DNA from: CAVPEW01 sp050247895 | Lineage (GTDB): Bacteria; Actinomycetota; Acidimicrobiia; Acidimicrobiales; VFJN01 | Reading direction: 5' to 3' | Length of the DNA stretch: 12,538 nucleotides | Assembly: GCA_050247895.1 (NCBI GenBank) | Contig: JBFWTJ010000095.1 | Location: 1 to 12,538, forward strand | Part shown: positions 1 through 7,381 of the stretch, piece after piece | How the letters are laid out: every line of letters begins with the position of its first letter | Numbering within the stretch: position 1 is the first letter of the stretch | Translations under genes and position numbers: made by a program | The notes under the pieces: model-generated | Told to the model about the DNA's origin: nothing | What the model saw: only the letters and a program-made list of their open reading frames with translations | Databases searched by the model: none

Positions 1-3
1 GCC

Positions 4-1779
4 GTGCCGGCGCCCGCTCGTGCCCCCGAGCGGCCGACCTGGATCGACCCGCCCCGTCCGGACACGTCGGCCCTGCGCCGGGCCCGGGCCTCGGCGGTGA
101 CCCGACTCGTCTGGCGCCTCGCCCTCACCGCCGTCGTCGCCTTCGCCGTCCTGCGCTTCCAAGGCGACCTCGACCGAGAGCTGGAGGGCACCGAAGACGC
201 GACCCGCGACGTCGTCACCGCGGCCCTCGTGGTGGTCGGGCTGGTCGCGGTCGTCGGCCTGGTCCGTGCCGTGGCCCGGCTCCGGCGGGCCGGGCGCGAG
301 GTCCGGGACTTCGAGGAGCCCTACGAGCGGCTCCTGGTCGCCGAGCGGGCCCGGCACGCCGAGGCTGTCGCGGCCTGGGACGCGGCCCGGAGCGGACCGG
401 CCGCCGGGGTCGAGCCGCCCGCGGGCGAGGCCCGCACCACCCGCGGGCCGTTGTGGTACCCGGTCGGCCCGCTGGCCGACCCGACCCGCATCGACGTGCT
501 CGGCGGCGACCACCGCCGCCACGGCTGGGCCAGCCTGCTCGTCACCGTGGGCACCGGCGCCCTGGCCGCGGGCCAGCGCCTCCACGTCGTCGACCTCACC
601 GGCCAGGACGTGGGCGGCGGCCTGGTCCGGGTGGCCGAGGCCGGGCGGCGGTCGGTCCACCAGGTCGACCTGCCCGCGGACGGGGCCAGGGTCGACCTGG
701 TGGGCCGGCTCGACCCCGAGGTCCTCGCCGACGTCCTGGCCGACGCCCTGGCCGACCGGGCCGACAACGCCGACGCCCGCCACGAGCGGGCCCTGGTGGC
801 CGAGGTGGTCGGCCGGGTGCGAGGCTGCCTCGACGCCCCGGTCACCTGGGCCCGCCTCGCCGCGGGGGTCCAGGTGCTGCGCCAGGTCGAGGCGGGCGAG
901 GGGCTGACCCCGGCCGAGGTGGCCCGCCTGGCCGACCAGGTCGGTCGCGTCGGGAGGGACGAGTGGACGGCCCGCCACCTGCGGATCCTGGCCAACCGGC
1001 TGACCGGCCTGGCGGGCCTGGCCCCCGGTGGCGGCGACGAGCTGTGGCCGGACGGCGCCGACGTGACGGTCGTGGCCACCGTCGGGCCCCGCGACGAGCG
1101 TCGCGAGCTCCTCGACCGGGTCGTGGTGCACCTCGCCGAGCGGACGCTGCTGGCCGGGCCCGATCCCGCCGACCAGCTCGTCGTCGCCGGTGCCGACCAC
1201 CTCGGCGCGGTGGCCCTGACCCGCCTGTCGGACCGGGCCCGGACAGCGGGCACCCGGCTGCTGCTGATGATCGACCACCCCCAGGGCGACCTGGAGCGGT
1301 TGGCCGGCACCGGCGGGGCGGTCTGCGTCATGCGCATGTACAACCACCGTGACGCCGCCGTCGCGGCCGACTTCATCGGGCGCGAGCACCGGTTCGTGGT
1401 CAGCCAGGTGACCCGCCAGGTCGGCCGCAGCTTCACCGACGGCGGTGGCGACAACTTCTCGGCCAACACGGGTGCCACGACCTCGGCCAAGCCCGGGCTG
1501 CTGCGCGCCGTCGGCCGGACGACCCAGCTGTCGGACTCCCGCGGCCACGCCTGGACCGGGGTCCGGAGCTGGTCGGCGACCGAGAACGTCGGCGACGGCT
1601 GGACCGCGAGCCGGGTCCACGAGCTGGTCGTCGAGCCCCAGGAGGTCCTGGCCCTGCCCGAGACGGCCTTCGTGCTGGTCGACAGCTCGGGGCCCGGCCG
1701 CCGGGTCGTGCTGGCCGACGCCAACCCGGGGATCACCCTGCTCGAGTGCGTCGCCGACCGCCCCCGACGGCAGGGGTGA
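4..1779 (+). CDS. Membrane-anchored VirD4/TraG-like protein with degenerate ATPase motifs
   Basis: About 591 residues from the GTG at 4. The frame is open to the window edge, so the true start could lie further upstream. Seen: two hydrophobic segments (about residues 35-51 and 70-90), a charged helical stretch (95-130), then an alpha/beta core. Its beta strand QRLHVVDLTGQ (191-201) resembles the strand after Walker A in FtsK/VirD4 ATPases. The C-terminal part matches VirD4/TraG coupling proteins with a TraM-recognition-like domain: MRMYNHRDAAVAADFIG (443-459) and VHELVVEPQEVLALPETAFV (538-557). The P-loop position reads GGDHRRHGWASLL (167-179), with no GKS/GKT. The Walker B position reads LVVAGADHL (392-400), with no DE pair. 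Inferred role: inner-membrane coupling or scaffold subunit that has lost ATP hydrolysis, working with the intact ATPase encoded 7 bp downstream. The family-level call is fairly secure; the role is inference. Confidence 0.72.
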   Translation: MPAPARAPERPTWIDPPRPDTSALRRARASAVTRLVWRLALTAVVAFAVLRFQGDLDRELEGTEDATRDVVTAALVVVGLVAVVGLVRAVARLRRAGREVRDFEEPYERLLVAERARHAEAVAAWDAARSGPAAGVEPPAGEARTTRGPLWYPVGPLADPTRIDVLGGDHRRHGWASLLVTVGTGALAAGQRLHVVDLTGQDVGGGLVRVAEAGRRSVHQVDLPADGARVDLVGRLDPEVLADVLADALADRADNADARHERALVAEVVGRVRGCLDAPVTWARLAAGVQVLRQVEAGEGLTPAEVARLADQVGRVGRDEWTARHLRILANRLTGLAGLAPGGGDELWPDGADVTVVATVGPRDERRELLDRVVVHLAERTLLAGPDPADQLVVAGADHLGAVALTRLSDRARTAGTRLLLMIDHPQGDLERLAGTGGAVCVMRMYNHRDAAVAADFIGREHRFVVSQVTRQVGRSFTDGGGDNFSANTGATTSAKPGLLRAVGRTTQLSDSRGHAWTGVRSWSATENVGDGWTASRVHELVVEPQEVLALPETAFVLVDSSGPGRRVVLADANPGITLLECVADRPRRQG

Positions 1780-1786
1780 GCGGGCC

Positions 1787-4735
1787 GTGGCCGCCGAGCG
1801 CGGATCCCCGGCCGCGGCCAGCTGGGCCGGCTTCCGGTTCCACCGGCTGACCCAGGTCCCCCGTCACGACCCCGGCCGGGACGGTGCCCCCACCCGCACG
1901 GCCGGCGCGCTCCTGGCCGCCCTCGACGGCTCGCACTCCGCCCTGCTGGCCGGCGAGCACCGCAGCCCCCTGCTGATGTCGGCCTGGGTCCGCGACAGCC
2001 GGCAGGGTCGCCTCCACGTGGTCCTCGGCGGCCGTCCCTTCTTCCCTCCGGGCGCCGCCGCACGAGAGCGTCAGGACGGCGGCGGTGACGGGGCCCGCCG
2101 GCTCCTGTTCCCGCCCGGGGCGCAGGGCGTCGACCTGGACGGCGGGGACCTGGACGCGCTCCTGGCCGGCCTGCCGTCGTGGGTGCCGGTGGCCGGGCGG
2201 CCCGACGCCCTGTGGGCACCCGCCGACGGCCGCCGGGCCGGCCTGGCCCGCCGGGGCGCGTTCGAGCGCTGCGCGCTGCACCTCGACGTGCCCTTCGCCT
2301 GGCTGGTCCTGGCCCGGCCCCTGTCCGCCGAGGAGGTCGAGGGCGAGCGCCAGGAGCTGGTCAACCTCATCCTTCCCCTGGCCGGGGGCGAGACCAGCGA
2401 GTCCCGCCGGGTGGCGCTGGAGCGGAGCCAGGGTCGCCACCGCGAGCTCAGCCGCCTCCAGCACGGGGGCCTGTGGGAGGTCCGCGTCCTGGCCGGGGGC
2501 GCCGACCCCCGCACCGCGACCGTGGCGGCGTCGCTGCTGGCCGCGGCCGGGGAGCTCGACGGGCTCCCCTACGTCCTGGCCCCGGGGGGACCGGCCGCGG
2601 ACCTGGCCACCGCCCTGTCGAGAGGCGGGGAGGGGTCCGACGGGCAGCGCCCGGCGTTCGCGGCGAGCGGCGAGCTCCTCGCGGCCCTGACCGCGCCGCC
2701 GACCTCGGAGCTGCCCGGCTTGCGGCTCGTCGAGCCCCACACCTTCGACGTGGCCGCCGACCCCACCGGCGACGACCCCGGCGTGGTCCTGGGCACCGTC
2801 CTCGACGAGGCGGGCGTCGAGGCCGGCGAGCTGGCCCTGTCGCCCGCCTCGCTCAACCGGCACGTCTTCGTGTGCGGTGCCACGGGGTCGGGCAAGTCCC
2901 AGACCATCCGCCACCTCCTCGAGCAGGCCACCCGGCGTGGCCTGCCGTGGCTGGCGGTGGAGCCGGCCAAGGCCGAGTACGCCAGCATGGCGACGCGCCT
3001 GGCCGACCAGGGTGCCGAGGTCGTCGTCGTCCGCCCGGGCGATCCCGACCGCCCACCGGCGGGCTTCAACCCCCTCGAACCCCAGCCCGGCTTCCCGCTC
3101 CAGACCCACATCGACCTGCTCCGGGCCCTGTTCCTCGCCGCGTTCGAGGCCCAGGAGCCGCTTCCCCAGATCCTGGCCACGGCCCTCAAGCGGGCCTACG
3201 AGGAGCAGGGCTGGGACGTGGCGCTGGGCGAACCGGCCCGGCCCGGCGGTCGTCCCCGCCACCCGACCCTGGGCGACCTCCAGCGCGTGGCCGAGCAGGT
3301 GGTCGACGAGGTCGGCTACGGCAAGGAGGTCGCCGACAACGTCCGGGGCTTCATCCGGGTCCGCCTGGCCAGCCTGCGCCTGGGCACGACCGGGCGCTTC
3401 TTCGAGGGCGGCCACCCCCTCGACCTCGGGCGGCTCCACCGGGCCAACGTGGTCCTCGAGATCGAGGACATCGGCGACGACGCCGACAAGGCGTTCTTCA
3501 TGGGCGCGGTGCTGGTCCAGCTCACCGAGCACCTCCGGGTCTCCCACCGCTCGGGCACCGCGCCCCGGGGCCTGCGCCACCTCACGGTGATCGAGGAGGC
3601 CCACCGCCTGCTGCGCCAGCCCGGGCCGGGCGCCGGCGCGGGCGCCCACGCGGTGGAGACGTTCGCCTCGCTGCTGGCCGAGGTCCGCGCCTACGGGGAG
3701 GGCCTGGTCATCGCCGAGCAGATCCCGAGCAAGCTCGTGCCCGACGTCATCAAGAACACCGCGGTGAAGGTCGTGCACCGCCTGCCGGCCGGCGACGACC
3801 GGGACCGGGTCGGCGCCACCATGAACGTCGACGCCGCGCAGTCCCGCGCCCTGGTCAGCCTGGTCCCGGGCCAGGCCGCCGTGTTCGCCGACGGGATGGA
3901 CCGCCCGATGCTGGTCCGCATGCCCGACGGGAGCGGCCGTGAGGCGTCGGCCCCGGTCGAGCCGGCACCGGTGACCGAGCTGATCGGCCGGCGCAGCCCC
4001 ACCTGCGGCGACGCCTGCCGGGCCGTGCCGTGCTCGCTCCGCCAGATGCGTGCCGCCCAGCAGCTCCTGTCGGACCGCCCGTGGCTCGTGGCCTGGGCCG
4101 AGCTGGCCGTGCTGGGCCACCTCACCGGCTGCCGGCTCCCGCTCCCCCGGCCCGAGCGGCTGGCCGGCCTGGCCCCCGCCGACCCTCGCACGGTCGCCTG
4201 CGCCCTGTCCCATGCCGTGGACGACGCGGTGGCCGTCCGGTCGCCGCTGCTGGCGCCGACCGTGTCACCCGCCGACCTCTCCGCCCACGTGGCCACGGCG
4301 CTGGGTCGCCTCCTGGGTGGATCGGACCCGGGCTGCGACGACGACCGCATGGCCTTCCTGGCCCACCCGTTCCGCTGGGAGCGGGCCCGCCACGCGCTGG
4401 CCCGCGACGCCGCGCCGCCGGGGTCCGGACGGCACCCGGCGACCGCCGAGTGGGAGGCCGCGCTCGGTGCCCCGATCCCGGGGGCGACCCGGGCCGAGCA
4501 GCTCGCTGCGGTGACCGAGCGGCTGGCCGCGGACTGGCGGGACGCCCGGGCCCGCACCGCGGTGGCCCACGGGACGCGGCGCCCGTCGACCCTCGACGGC
4601 CTGGTGGGCCCCGGTCCCGACGTGGCGGCCGGCGTGCGGGTCCTGCTCGAACCCTTCGTGGACTGCGCGTGGCCCCTCATCCACCTCGTCCCCGACGAAC
4701 CTGTCCCGGACGCCCCCGCGAGGAGGTCGACGTGA
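1787..4735 (+). CDS. HerA/FtsK-superfamily ATP-binding pump (DUF87-like)
   Basis: 982 residues from the GTG at 1787, which is preceded by a purine-rich AGGGGTGAG at 1772-1780. The frame stays open back to 1445 but that part overlaps the previous gene. Seen: an N-terminal region (1-340) without recognised catalytic motifs, including PFAWLVLARPLS and a charged helix around SRRVALERSQGRHRELSRLQ; Walker A GATGSGKS (364-371); a HerA-type segment FNPLEP...HIDLLRALF...GWD (427-477); Walker B LTVIEEAH (599-606); a sensor-like AEQIPSK (643-649); and an arginine-finger-like KVVHRLPAGDDRDR (from 661). After the ATPase core come Cys740, Cys744 and Cys749 in CGDACRAVPC, then a mostly helical C-terminal domain of about 230 residues. 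HerA-family proteins form hexamers that pump DNA or protein; VirB4 and VirD4 are relatives. Here it probably energises export or transfer of the toxin encoded next, whose start overlaps this stop by 4 bases. A defence-type HerA is the alternative. Confidence 0.85.
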   Translation: MAAERGSPAAASWAGFRFHRLTQVPRHDPGRDGAPTRTAGALLAALDGSHSALLAGEHRSPLLMSAWVRDSRQGRLHVVLGGRPFFPPGAAARERQDGGGDGARRLLFPPGAQGVDLDGGDLDALLAGLPSWVPVAGRPDALWAPADGRRAGLARRGAFERCALHLDVPFAWLVLARPLSAEEVEGERQELVNLILPLAGGETSESRRVALERSQGRHRELSRLQHGGLWEVRVLAGGADPRTATVAASLLAAAGELDGLPYVLAPGGPAADLATALSRGGEGSDGQRPAFAASGELLAALTAPPTSELPGLRLVEPHTFDVAADPTGDDPGVVLGTVLDEAGVEAGELALSPASLNRHVFVCGATGSGKSQTIRHLLEQATRRGLPWLAVEPAKAEYASMATRLADQGAEVVVVRPGDPDRPPAGFNPLEPQPGFPLQTHIDLLRALFLAAFEAQEPLPQILATALKRAYEEQGWDVALGEPARPGGRPRHPTLGDLQRVAEQVVDEVGYGKEVADNVRGFIRVRLASLRLGTTGRFFEGGHPLDLGRLHRANVVLEIEDIGDDADKAFFMGAVLVQLTEHLRVSHRSGTAPRGLRHLTVIEEAHRLLRQPGPGAGAGAHAVETFASLLAEVRAYGEGLVIAEQIPSKLVPDVIKNTAVKVVHRLPAGDDRDRVGATMNVDAAQSRALVSLVPGQAAVFADGMDRPMLVRMPDGSGREASAPVEPAPVTELIGRRSPTCGDACRAVPCSLRQMRAAQQLLSDRPWLVAWAELAVLGHLTGCRLPLPRPERLAGLAPADPRTVACALSHAVDDAVAVRSPLLAPTVSPADLSAHVATALGRLLGGSDPGCDDDRMAFLAHPFRWERARHALARDAAPPGSGRHPATAEWEAALGAPIPGATRAEQLAAVTERLAADWRDARARTAVAHGTRRPSTLDGLVGPGPDVAAGVRVLLEPFVDCAWPLIHLVPDEPVPDAPARRST
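4721..4726 (+). promoter_or_regulatory. Ribosome binding site deciding the toxin gene start
   Basis: A perfect AGGAGG lies five bases before the GTG at 4732, inside the last codons of the upstream ATPase gene. It fixes the start within a frame that stays open to 4030, and implies translational coupling through the GTGA overlap. Confidence 0.8.
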
Positions 4736-7374
4736 TCGACGGCACCGCGCCGCAGACCGAGCAGCCCCCGCCGCCCGACCAACCGGTGCCGACCGGGCAA
4801 CCGCCGCCGGACCAGCCGCTGGAGTCCGATGCACCCGGCCCGTCGCCGTCGTCGCCGGCCGGGCCGTCGGCCCCGTCGAGCTTCGACGCCTACCTGCAGC
4901 GGGATCGCCCCGCTGCCGCGCCGTCGCCGGGTACCGACCTGAACGACCTCTCCCCGACCGGCACGGCAGCCGACCCGGACCGGGCGGTCGGGCCCGCGCA
5001 CGGGGATGCCACCGCCGAGCTGCGCACCGGGGGCCAGGGCGGAGGCGGGCGACGGGGCTCCGCGCCGGAGGGCGGCGACGGGCCTCCCGACACGGGAGCG
5101 GGCGCAGGCGCCGGGATGGCGGCGGGCGAGCCTGCCGCGCCGGGCGGCCCGGACTCCGGCCCGGCAGGCGCCGACCCCACGGCCGACCACGCGGCCGGCC
5201 CCGACGCCGGGCCAGCAGCCGCCGATCTCACGGCCGACTCGAGCACGGGCCCCGATTCCGGCCCGGCTGGCCCCGATCCCACGGCCGACCGCGCGCCGGC
5301 CGGCCCCGACGCCCTCACGGCTGGCGCCGATCCCGCGGCGGAGCCCGCAGCGACCGGCCGGGGGTCGGACGATCCGCCGGCCGACGTGCAGGCCGCTGAG
5401 GTCACGGGGCTCGCGCCGGAGCGGGCACCCGATCCCTCGCCTGGGACCAGTGACCAGGGCGACTGGCTCAGCCGCAGGATGGAGGCGGCCCGGGAGATGG
5501 CGGCCGGGCACCACGAGGCGGTCGCGGCGCACGCCGGCGCCCTCGGCGACGCGGCACGGGCGGTGGCACCCGAGGCGGTGGCGAACGTCGAGCGGGGGGC
5601 GAGCCGGGTGGCGGCGTGGTTCCGGCCGGGCGGCGCGCCCTTCGAGGCCACCGACGGGCTCCTGAACCCGAACCGGGCCGAGCACCCCGTCGCCGCGACG
5701 GTGATGGACAACCTCAAGGCCCGGGGCGACCACCTCGTCGAGGGCGTCGCGACCCTGGCCAAGCAGGGTGCCGAGGCCCGCGCCGACGCGCTGTACTACA
5801 CGTTGCACCCCGACGAGCCCGGGGCCGCGGGCAAGCGGGACGCGGCGGTGCGCCACATCGCCGGCGAGTCGATCCGCCTGGTCGAAGGCGCGGTCGAGGG
5901 CGTCGGCCACATGGCCGTCCGGGTGGCCGACGCGGCGTCGACCATCGCCCGGCACGTGGCCGAGCCGGGCCAGCCCGGCGCCGACGTCGAGATCGCCAAC
6001 GCCCTCACCGACCTGGTCATGGACGTCCCGCAGCTGATCCTGGCCGTCGACGGCATGTCCGGGGTGGTCGACGGTCTCGAAGGCGTCGCCGTGGCCGCCA
6101 CCCGCAACGTCGGCCGGACCACCACCGGGGCGACCGCGGGTGCCGAGGGCGCCCTGGCTCGGACCACCACGGCCGGGGAGGCCGTGATCGACACGACTGC
6201 TCCGGCTGGGGCGACGGCTGCGGAGTCCGCTGCTACCCGGACCGCGGGCCGCGAGGCCGCCGCCACCGACGCGCCGGCCGCCGACGCCAGTCCGGCGCGC
6301 GCCACCGAGGCGACGACCGCGGCCGTTCGAGAGGTCGAGTCCACCGCCCCCGTCGAGTCCACCGCGGCCGATCTCTCCCCCGCGGACGCGCCCACCGCCT
6401 CGCCGGGCCCCCTGGCCGCCTGGGAGGTCGACGCCACCGCTCCGGCTGGGGTGACGGCGGCGGAGTCCGCCACGGCCCGGACCGCGGGCCGGGAACTCGC
6501 CACCACCGACGCGCCGGCCGCCGCCGGCCCGCCGCGCGCCACCGAGGCGCCGACCGTGGCCCCTCGGGAGGTGGACGCCGCCGTTCCAGCCGACTCGACC
6601 GCGGTCGATGTCTCCCCCGCGGACGCGGCCACCGCCTCGCCGGGCTCGCCGGCCGCCCGGGAGGTCGTCGCCGACGAGGCGCCGTCGGGCCTCGACCGTT
6701 GGGCCGAGGGCGTCGAGCGGCACGGGGCGCACGACATCGACGGCGTGGACGCGACGCCGGTCGAGATCGAGCCGCCGGCCCGCGACGTCGCCGACATGAG
6801 CCTGGACGAGCTCGTCGCGGACCAGCGGGCCGACCTCGAAGGGGACCGGGCCCTGTCCCGCAGCGATCAGGTCCGTCACGACGACGGTCCGGCGGAGCCG
6901 GGCTCGCTCCTCGACCCGGTCGACTCGGAGCCGACCTACGGGCCCGAGGGGAAGATCGTCAAGCCGGCCGAGGCCAAGGGAACCTGGACCGGCACGGAGG
7001 CCGACTCCCGCTTCGTCCCCCACGTGCCGGCCGAGTTCGGCCTCGAACCGGGCCAGTCGATCCCCTTCCGCGAGGGCGTGCCCGACCTGGGCGAGCTGAC
7101 CGTGCCCACGCCGGCCGGCGGGCCCGGGTCCTTCCACGTCGACGGCCTCGACGGCCGGTGGCGCCATGACTTCGCCCTCGCCGACAAGGCCCTCGGGAGC
7201 GAGGCCGGCATGACGGCGGCCGAGGTCGCCGCGTGGCGCAGCGCAAACGGGCTCACCTACCACCACTACGCCGGGACGGAGCTCCAGCTCGTGCCCAAGG
7301 CGGTCCACGAGCCCCTGCACCACCAGGGCAGCGCGAGCGAACTGCGCTGGCCGGCACCGCGCAAGCTCCGCTGA
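4732..7374 (+). CDS. Polymorphic toxin-like protein with C-terminal WHH-type (YHH) HNH/EndoVII nuclease domain
   Basis: 880 residues from the GTG at 4732, chosen for the AGGAGG at 4721-4726 and the GTGA overlap with the previous stop. A longer frame from 4030 would lie inside the ATPase gene. Layout: Pro-rich N-terminus with PPPDQP-type repeats and the motif SFDAYLQRD (50-58), with no signal peptide or membrane segment; Ala/Gly/Asp/Pro repeats (139-208); an amphipathic helical region (about 244-470); a tandem 80-residue Ala/Pro/Thr-rich repeat (487-645); an acidic linker; and the C-terminal domain (about 737-880). That domain shows GTWTG (750-754), a PF-REGVPDL element (778-786), LTYHHYAGTELQLVPKAVHE (841-860) and HHQGSAS. 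This is the pattern of the WHH family of HNH/EndoVII nucleases in bacterial polymorphic toxins, with Tyr in place of Trp. Expected activity is metal-dependent nucleic-acid cleavage in a target cell. It is the last gene of its operon and no immunity gene follows. Confidence 0.82.
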   Translation: MIDGTAPQTEQPPPPDQPVPTGQPPPDQPLESDAPGPSPSSPAGPSAPSSFDAYLQRDRPAAAPSPGTDLNDLSPTGTAADPDRAVGPAHGDATAELRTGGQGGGGRRGSAPEGGDGPPDTGAGAGAGMAAGEPAAPGGPDSGPAGADPTADHAAGPDAGPAAADLTADSSTGPDSGPAGPDPTADRAPAGPDALTAGADPAAEPAATGRGSDDPPADVQAAEVTGLAPERAPDPSPGTSDQGDWLSRRMEAAREMAAGHHEAVAAHAGALGDAARAVAPEAVANVERGASRVAAWFRPGGAPFEATDGLLNPNRAEHPVAATVMDNLKARGDHLVEGVATLAKQGAEARADALYYTLHPDEPGAAGKRDAAVRHIAGESIRLVEGAVEGVGHMAVRVADAASTIARHVAEPGQPGADVEIANALTDLVMDVPQLILAVDGMSGVVDGLEGVAVAATRNVGRTTTGATAGAEGALARTTTAGEAVIDTTAPAGATAAESAATRTAGREAAATDAPAADASPARATEATTAAVREVESTAPVESTAADLSPADAPTASPGPLAAWEVDATAPAGVTAAESATARTAGRELATTDAPAAAGPPRATEAPTVAPREVDAAVPADSTAVDVSPADAATASPGSPAAREVVADEAPSGLDRWAEGVERHGAHDIDGVDATPVEIEPPARDVADMSLDELVADQRADLEGDRALSRSDQVRHDDGPAEPGSLLDPVDSEPTYGPEGKIVKPAEAKGTWTGTEADSRFVPHVPAEFGLEPGQSIPFREGVPDLGELTVPTPAGGPGSFHVDGLDGRWRHDFALADKALGSEAGMTAAEVAAWRSANGLTYHHYAGTELQLVPKAVHEPLHHQGSASELRWPAPRKLR
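5146..5355 (+). repeat. Four tandem 17-18-residue Gly/Pro/Asp repeats in the toxin gene
   Basis: Units start at 5146, 5197, 5248 and 5302 (51, 51, 54 and 54 bp). Each begins GPD and most carry a (D/L)PTAD-like core: GPDSGPAGADPTADHAA, GPDAGPAAADLTADSST, GPDSGPAGPDPTADRAPA, and a diverged fourth unit starting GPDALTAGADPAAEP. No enzymatic motif is present, and the stretch is likely disordered. Confidence 0.75.
6190..6666 (+). repeat. In-frame tandem duplication of about 240 bp in the toxin gene
   Basis: Unit 1 is 6190-6429 (80 codons) and unit 2 is 6430-6666 (79 codons). They start DTTAPAGATAAES and DATAPAGVTAAES and continue in register through TRTAGRE / ARTAGRE, TDAPAA, RATEA, REV, and SPADAPTASPG / SPADAATASPG to the end. 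One codon is missing after the DAPAA segment of unit 2. The composition is Ala, Thr, Pro and Glu, so this is probably an extended disordered spacer between the helical region and the nuclease domain. Strong protein and DNA similarity suggests a duplication or recombination event. Confidence 0.85.
6940..7371 (+). other. Toxin domain: WHH-like HNH/EndoVII nuclease, YHH variant
   Basis: Protein residues about 737-880 of the toxin-like protein. Order of elements seen: KGTWTGTEADSRFVP (749-763), corresponding to the GxWxGxxG(N/D)S entry of WHH domains; a short PFREGVPDL element (778-786), corresponding to their (Y/F)xxGxPDF; the helix DFALADKALG; then Tyr843-His844-His845, LQLVPKAVH with His859, and His863-His864 followed by QGSAS. 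In the family the HH pair and the downstream His are the metal-binding and catalytic residues. All of these are present, so the domain looks intact. Only the signature Trp is replaced by Tyr. Confidence 0.8.
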
Positions 7375-7381
7375 CCGGCCC

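Noticed and set aside
1445..1786. Upstream extension of the HerA-type ATPase frame
   Set aside because: It overlaps the end of the VirD4-like gene, which is conserved there. The translation is Arg/Pro/Ser-rich, and the GTG at 1787 has a purine-rich site before it.
321..2219. Long minus-strand open frame of about 630 codons antisense to the VirD4-like gene
   Set aside because: Arg/Pro/Ser/Thr-rich translation without any domain pattern. It spans two plus-strand genes with clear family motifs and is typical of a G+C-rich shadow frame.
4030..4731. Upstream extension of the toxin frame
   Set aside because: It lies wholly within the ATPase gene in another frame, is Arg/Pro/Gly-rich, and AGGAGG before 4732 fixes the start.
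5146..6666. Repeat arrays considered as CRISPR or non-coding satellite
   Set aside because: The units are in frame, contiguous without spacers, and vary at the protein level like a low-complexity coding region.
3691..7323. Minus-strand open frame of about 1210 codons opposite the ATPase and toxin genes
   Set aside because: Its Gly/Arg/Val-rich product mirrors the Ala/Pro-rich repeats of the sense strand and has no recognisable domain. The sense genes have start signals, overlaps and motifs.
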